Below are positions 4,625 through 7,502 of a stretch of 7,502 nt of DNA, in pieces. Position 1 is the stretch's first letter. Each line of letters begins with the position of its first letter. A program made the position numbers and the translations under genes. The DNA lies in assembly GCA_024643945.1 (NCBI GenBank), contig JAHELX010000297.1, positions 1 to 7,502 on the forward strand, written 5' to 3'. The notes beneath the pieces were generated by a model. It searched no databases. It was not told the DNA's origin and was given only the letters and a program-made list of their open reading frames with translations. This DNA is from Anaerolineales bacterium (GTDB taxonomy: Bacteria; Chloroflexota; Anaerolineae; 4572-78; NAK82).

Positions 4625-7126
4625 ATGAAGGCAGTGGTGATGGCAGGTGGTTCGGGTTCGAGACTCCGCCCGATGACAATCGAGCGACCTAAACCTATGG
4701 TGCCCATCGTCAATAAGCCAGTGTTAGCCCATATCCTCGGCTTACTTAAATCTCACAATTTCTCTGAGGTTATCATCACCGTTCAATACCTGGCAGATCT
4801 CATTGAGGATTACTTTGGAGATGGCAGCAGCCAGGGGTTGAACATTCGCTACGCTGTGGAAGAGGTACCACTAGGCACGGCGGGAAGTGTAAAAAACGCG
4901 CAGCAATATCTTGACGAAACTTTCTTAGTCATCAGCGGCGACGCCGTAACTGACATCAACTTATCGGCCGTTTTGGAATTCCATCAGGAGAGGCAGGCGC
5001 TGGCTACTCTCACCCTCAAGTCTGTAGCCACGCCCCTGGACTATGGCGCAGTTGTCACCGACCACGATGGACGCATCAAGCAACTCTTGGAAAAGCCAAG
5101 TTGGGGGCAGATTATCTCCGACACTGTCAACACCGGCATTTACGTGCTGGAGCCCGAAGTGTTAGACCTGCTGGAACCCAACAAGGCTTACGACTTTTCG
5201 CAAGACGTCTTTCCAGACTTGTTGAGAAAGGGCGCGCTGCTTTTTGGCTACGTGGCCGATGGTTATTGGTGCGATGTGGGCGACATACAGGCTTACATGA
5301 AGGCAACCGCCGACGTGCTGGAAGCCAAAGTACACCACATTAACTTGGGGAATCACATTGGCGGTGGGGTATGGACCGGTACTGGGGTGGAAATCGCGCC
5401 CGATGCCGCCCTCTACGGTCCACTCTACCTGGGAAATGAAGTCAAGATCAAAGGGGGAGTCGTCATTCACGGGCCGGCAGTAGTGCGCGACTACACCATT
5501 ATTGACAATCGAGCTCAGATCGAGCGATCGGTGATTTGGCGCAACTGTTACGTGGGCGAAGCAGCAGAGGTGCGGGGAGCTGTCGTCTGCCGGCAATGCA
5601 ATATCAAGGCCCAATCCGTGCTTTTTGAAGGCTCTGTAATCGGCGATAACTCCCTCGTCGGTGAAGGAGCAGTGATCCATCCCAATGTGAAAATATGGCC
5701 GGGCAAAGAGATAGAATCAGGGGCGGTCGTGAAGAGCAGCATTATTTGGGGGTCTCAGGGCCGGCGTGTGCTCTTCGGCCGATATGGGGTGACCGGCGTG
5801 GTGAACGTGGATCTGACACCCGAATTCGCGGCTCGCCTGGGGGCGGCTTTTGGCGCGACCCTGCCCAAAGGGGCATTGGTCACCATCAATCGAGACCCGC
5901 ATCGCAGCCCCCGCATGTTGAAGCGAGCCATTATCTCCGGGTTGCCGTCGGCCGGCGTCAATGTCTGGGACCTGGGCACTCAACCTATCCCTGTCGCGCG
6001 TTACTACACCTGTCATTCGGAGGCGGCAGCCGGTGTTCATGTTCGTCTCTCCCCCTATGACCAACGGGTGGTGGATATTCGCTTCATAGACGTCAGAGGA
6101 CACAACCTGGATGATGACCAAAAACGTCGCGTAGAGCAGATCTTCTTCCGCGAGGACTTTCGGCGTGTGTACCTGGACGAAATCGGCACGATCGGCTATG
6201 CGCCGGAGGTGGTGAAACGGTATACGGAGGGCTTTCTCCAGGCGATCGATTACGATGCCATTCGCCGTGCTAAATTCTACATCGTAGTTGATTACGCCAA
6301 CTCACCCGTTTCAACTGTGCTGCCTGGCATTCTCAGCGAACTGGGCTGCAACGTGGTTGCCCTCAACGCTAACATTGACGAGACCCGCATGGCAATTCAG
6401 CCCCAGGAGTTTCAAGCGGCGCTTGAGCGTCTGAGCCTTATCGTCTCGGCCCTCAATACCAACTTGGGCGTGCGGCTAGACGTTGGAGGAGAAAAGATCT
6501 TCTTAGTGGACGACCAGGGAGAACGCCTGAAAAATACAACAGCCGCAGCGGCAATGGCGGAACTGGTTTTTCGTGCTATGCCAGGGGTGACGATTGCAGT
6601 ACCCGTGAGGATGCCCAACCTCTTCGAGCAAATTGCTGCTCAACACAATGGCCACGTCATTCGAACGAAGGTAGACGCGCATGCCTTTACGTCGACAGCC
6701 TGTGAAGATTCAGTGGCTATGGCGGCCGACGGCAGCGGCAGCTTTATCTTTCCCCAATTTCAATGCGCCAGTGACGGGTTGATGGCTATAGCTAAACTCC
6801 TAGAGTTTTTAGCCACGCAGCAGACAGCTCTCTCCCAAGTAATAGCCAGCCTGCCGCCCTATCAAATGGCCTATGAGCAAGTGCCGTGCCCATGGGACGC
6901 TAAAGGCACGGTAATGCGGCGGCTGAATGAATACAGCCAGCACAACCAGGTGGAGACAGTTGACGGCATAAAGATCAGGTTCAATGAGACCGAATGGGTG
7001 CTTTTGCTATCCGACCCGGATCGTCCGTTGCTCCAGATATACGCCGAATCAGCTTCACCAGCTCAGGCCGCAGCCTTGACTCGAAAATACGCAGATCTGG
7101 TGAAAAACCTGCAAGAAGACAAATAA
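4625..7126 (+). CDS. Bifunctional-type sugar-phosphate nucleotidyltransferase / phosphomannomutase-like fusion
   Basis: An 833-residue cytosolic protein. Residues 1-235 are an NTP_transferase domain with the pyrophosphorylase loop [10 protein letters not shown] (7-16), K23-P24, the ISGDAVTD motif with D106, EKP (156-158) and WCDVGD (215-220). It probably makes an NDP-sugar (GDP-mannose is the usual annotation) from sugar-1-phosphate. Residues about 240-375 are hexapeptide-repeat left-handed beta-helix. Residues about 384-833 follow the phosphomannomutase/phosphoglucomutase fold (start [19 protein letters not shown]). The catalytic signatures are altered: the TASHNP loop reads RLSPYD (474-479), DGDADR reads DVGGEK (619-624), the GGExSGH loop reads AADGSGS (700-706) and RPSGTEP reads LSDPDRP (795-801). 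The C-terminal half is therefore probably not an active mutase and may be regulatory or structural. The family resembles long nucleotidyltransferases known from Cyanobacteria and Chloroflexota. The substrate cannot be fixed from sequence. The gene is monocistronic here and converges on rplL. Confidence 0.92.
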   Translation: MKAVVMAGGSGSRLRPMTIERPKPMVPIVNKPVLAHILGLLKSHNFSEVIITVQYLADLIEDYFGDGSSQGLNIRYAVEEVPLGTAGSVKNAQQYLDETFLVISGDAVTDINLSAVLEFHQERQALATLTLKSVATPLDYGAVVTDHDGRIKQLLEKPSWGQIISDTVNTGIYVLEPEVLDLLEPNKAYDFSQDVFPDLLRKGALLFGYVADGYWCDVGDIQAYMKATADVLEAKVHHINLGNHIGGGVWTGTGVEIAPDAALYGPLYLGNEVKIKGGVVIHGPAVVRDYTIIDNRAQIERSVIWRNCYVGEAAEVRGAVVCRQCNIKAQSVLFEGSVIGDNSLVGEGAVIHPNVKIWPGKEIESGAVVKSSIIWGSQGRRVLFGRYGVTGVVNVDLTPEFAARLGAAFGATLPKGALVTINRDPHRSPRMLKRAIISGLPSAGVNVWDLGTQPIPVARYYTCHSEAAAGVHVRLSPYDQRVVDIRFIDVRGHNLDDDQKRRVEQIFFREDFRRVYLDEIGTIGYAPEVVKRYTEGFLQAIDYDAIRRAKFYIVVDYANSPVSTVLPGILSELGCNVVALNANIDETRMAIQPQEFQAALERLSLIVSALNTNLGVRLDVGGEKIFLVDDQGERLKNTTAAAAMAELVFRAMPGVTIAVPVRMPNLFEQIAAQHNGHVIRTKVDAHAFTSTACEDSVAMAADGSGSFIFPQFQCASDGLMAIAKLLEFLATQQTALSQVIASLPPYQMAYEQVPCPWDAKGTVMRRLNEYSQHNQVETVDGIKIRFNETEWVLLLSDPDRPLLQIYAESASPAQAAALTRKYADLVKNLQEDK

Positions 7127-7131
7127 TATAT

Positions 7132-7164
7132 GAACCGAGTCACCCCAATTGGGTGACTCGGTTC
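7132..7164. terminator. Shared hairpin terminator between convergent genes
   Basis: A perfect 14-bp inverted repeat pairs GAACCGAGTCACCC (7132-7145) with its reverse complement at 7151-7164 around the loop CAATT. It lies 5 nt after the fusion gene's stop and 11 nt after the rplL stop. No T-run follows on the plus strand. On the minus strand it is followed by the moderately U-rich TCATATATTATTTG, so it looks more like a rho-independent terminator for rplL. It may also protect the 3' end of the opposing message. Confidence 0.85.
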
Positions 7165-7175
7165 CATCGGCTCCC

Positions 7176-7502
7176 TTACTTGAGCTGGGCAGTAGCCCCT
7201 TCGGCTTCAAGCTTGGCCTTGGCGTCCTCAGCTACTTCCTTGGAGACGGCTTGCAGTACGGTGCTGGGGGCCCCGTCAACCAATTCCTTGGATTCTTTAA
7301 GGCCCAGGTTGGTCAACTGGCGCACCACCTTAATCACCTGGATCTTCTTAGCGCCGACTTCCGTGAGCATCACGTCGAATTCGGTCTTCTCTTCCTCTTC
7401 CGCTGGAGCGGCCGCGAGCGCGCCCGGCATAGCGGCTGCCACCGCCATGGGTGCCGCCGCACTTACACCCAGCTTCTCTTCCAGTATTTTGACCAATTCT
7501 GA
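7176..7502 (-). CDS. rplL: 50S ribosomal protein L7/L12 (partial, N-terminus outside window)
   Basis: The visible 108 residues end in the L7/L12 C-terminal domain ([52 protein letters not shown]). This is the domain of the ribosomal stalk that recruits GTPase translation factors. Before it lies the flexible Ala/Pro-rich hinge ([20 protein letters not shown]), and before that the end of the N-terminal dimerisation helix ([13 protein letters not shown]). The reading frame is open to the right edge, and the TTG at 7494-7496 is an internal Leu codon, not the start. About 15-20 residues are missing compared with the usual length of about 125. By the usual gene order rplJ should lie just beyond the window. 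The hairpin at 7132-7164 is its probable terminator. Confidence 0.96.
   Translation of the reverse strand, partial: SELVKILEEKLGVSAAAPMAVAAAMPGALAAAPAEEEEKTEFDVMLTEVGAKKIQVIKVVRQLTNLGLKESKELVDGAPSTVLQAVSKEVAEDAKAKLEAEGATAQLK

Noticed and set aside
5162..5680. Minus-strand 172-codon open frame inside the nucleotidyltransferase fusion
   Set aside because: It is the shadow of the hexapeptide region. Its protein has no recognisable motif and the opposite strand is clearly coding.

Overview
The window reads like chromosomal DNA from a mid-to-moderately-high GC bacterium, most plausibly a Chloroflexota (Anaerolineae-like) genome. The grounds are the gene types: a single-TM VanW-family protein, a hybrid receiver-GAF-histidine kinase, a DUF5679-type zinc ribbon, and a nucleotidyltransferase-hexapeptide-phosphomannomutase fusion. 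The L7/L12 gene also looks bacterial. The phylum is an inference from remembered family distributions, not a search result. No mobile elements, CRISPR arrays, tRNAs or rRNAs are visible.

Layout. Positions 52-4193 carry three minus-strand genes. In transcription order they are a small membrane-anchored zinc-ribbon protein (4193-3879), a VanW-family peptidoglycan-binding membrane protein (3698-1851), and a receiver-GAF-HisKA-HATPase sensor protein (1830-52). The last two lie 20 nt apart, with the kinase's Shine-Dalgarno site in the gap, so they form a likely operon. The zinc-ribbon gene has its own strong promoter. The VanW-kinase pair has two sigma70-like promoters in a 180-bp spacer. A 431-bp divergent intergenic region (4194-4624) holds the zinc-ribbon promoter, two plus-strand promoter candidates, and a compact block of tandem repeats and GC hairpins with a G-quadruplex motif. 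The plus strand then carries one long gene (4625-7126), a sugar-phosphate nucleotidyltransferase fused to a phosphomannomutase-like domain. It converges on rplL (minus, running off the right edge), and the two genes share a 14-bp perfect hairpin as probable terminator.

How the genes may work together. The left half is envelope-directed: a peptidoglycan-binding VanW protein is cotranscribed with a cytosolic sensor that has an N-terminal receiver. The right half makes activated sugar (probably GDP-mannose or a similar NDP-sugar) for surface polysaccharide or glycans. rplL is housekeeping.

Most notable: two proteins look like partial pseudoenzymes. The kinase has intact receiver and ATP-binding motifs, but its H-box phosphoacceptor histidine is glutamine (Q359). 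The fusion protein's phosphomannomutase half keeps the fold's landmarks but has lost all four catalytic signature loops, while its nucleotidyltransferase half looks intact. No clearly new multi-gene system is evident. These two degenerate domains and the structured divergent intergenic region are the parts worth following up.
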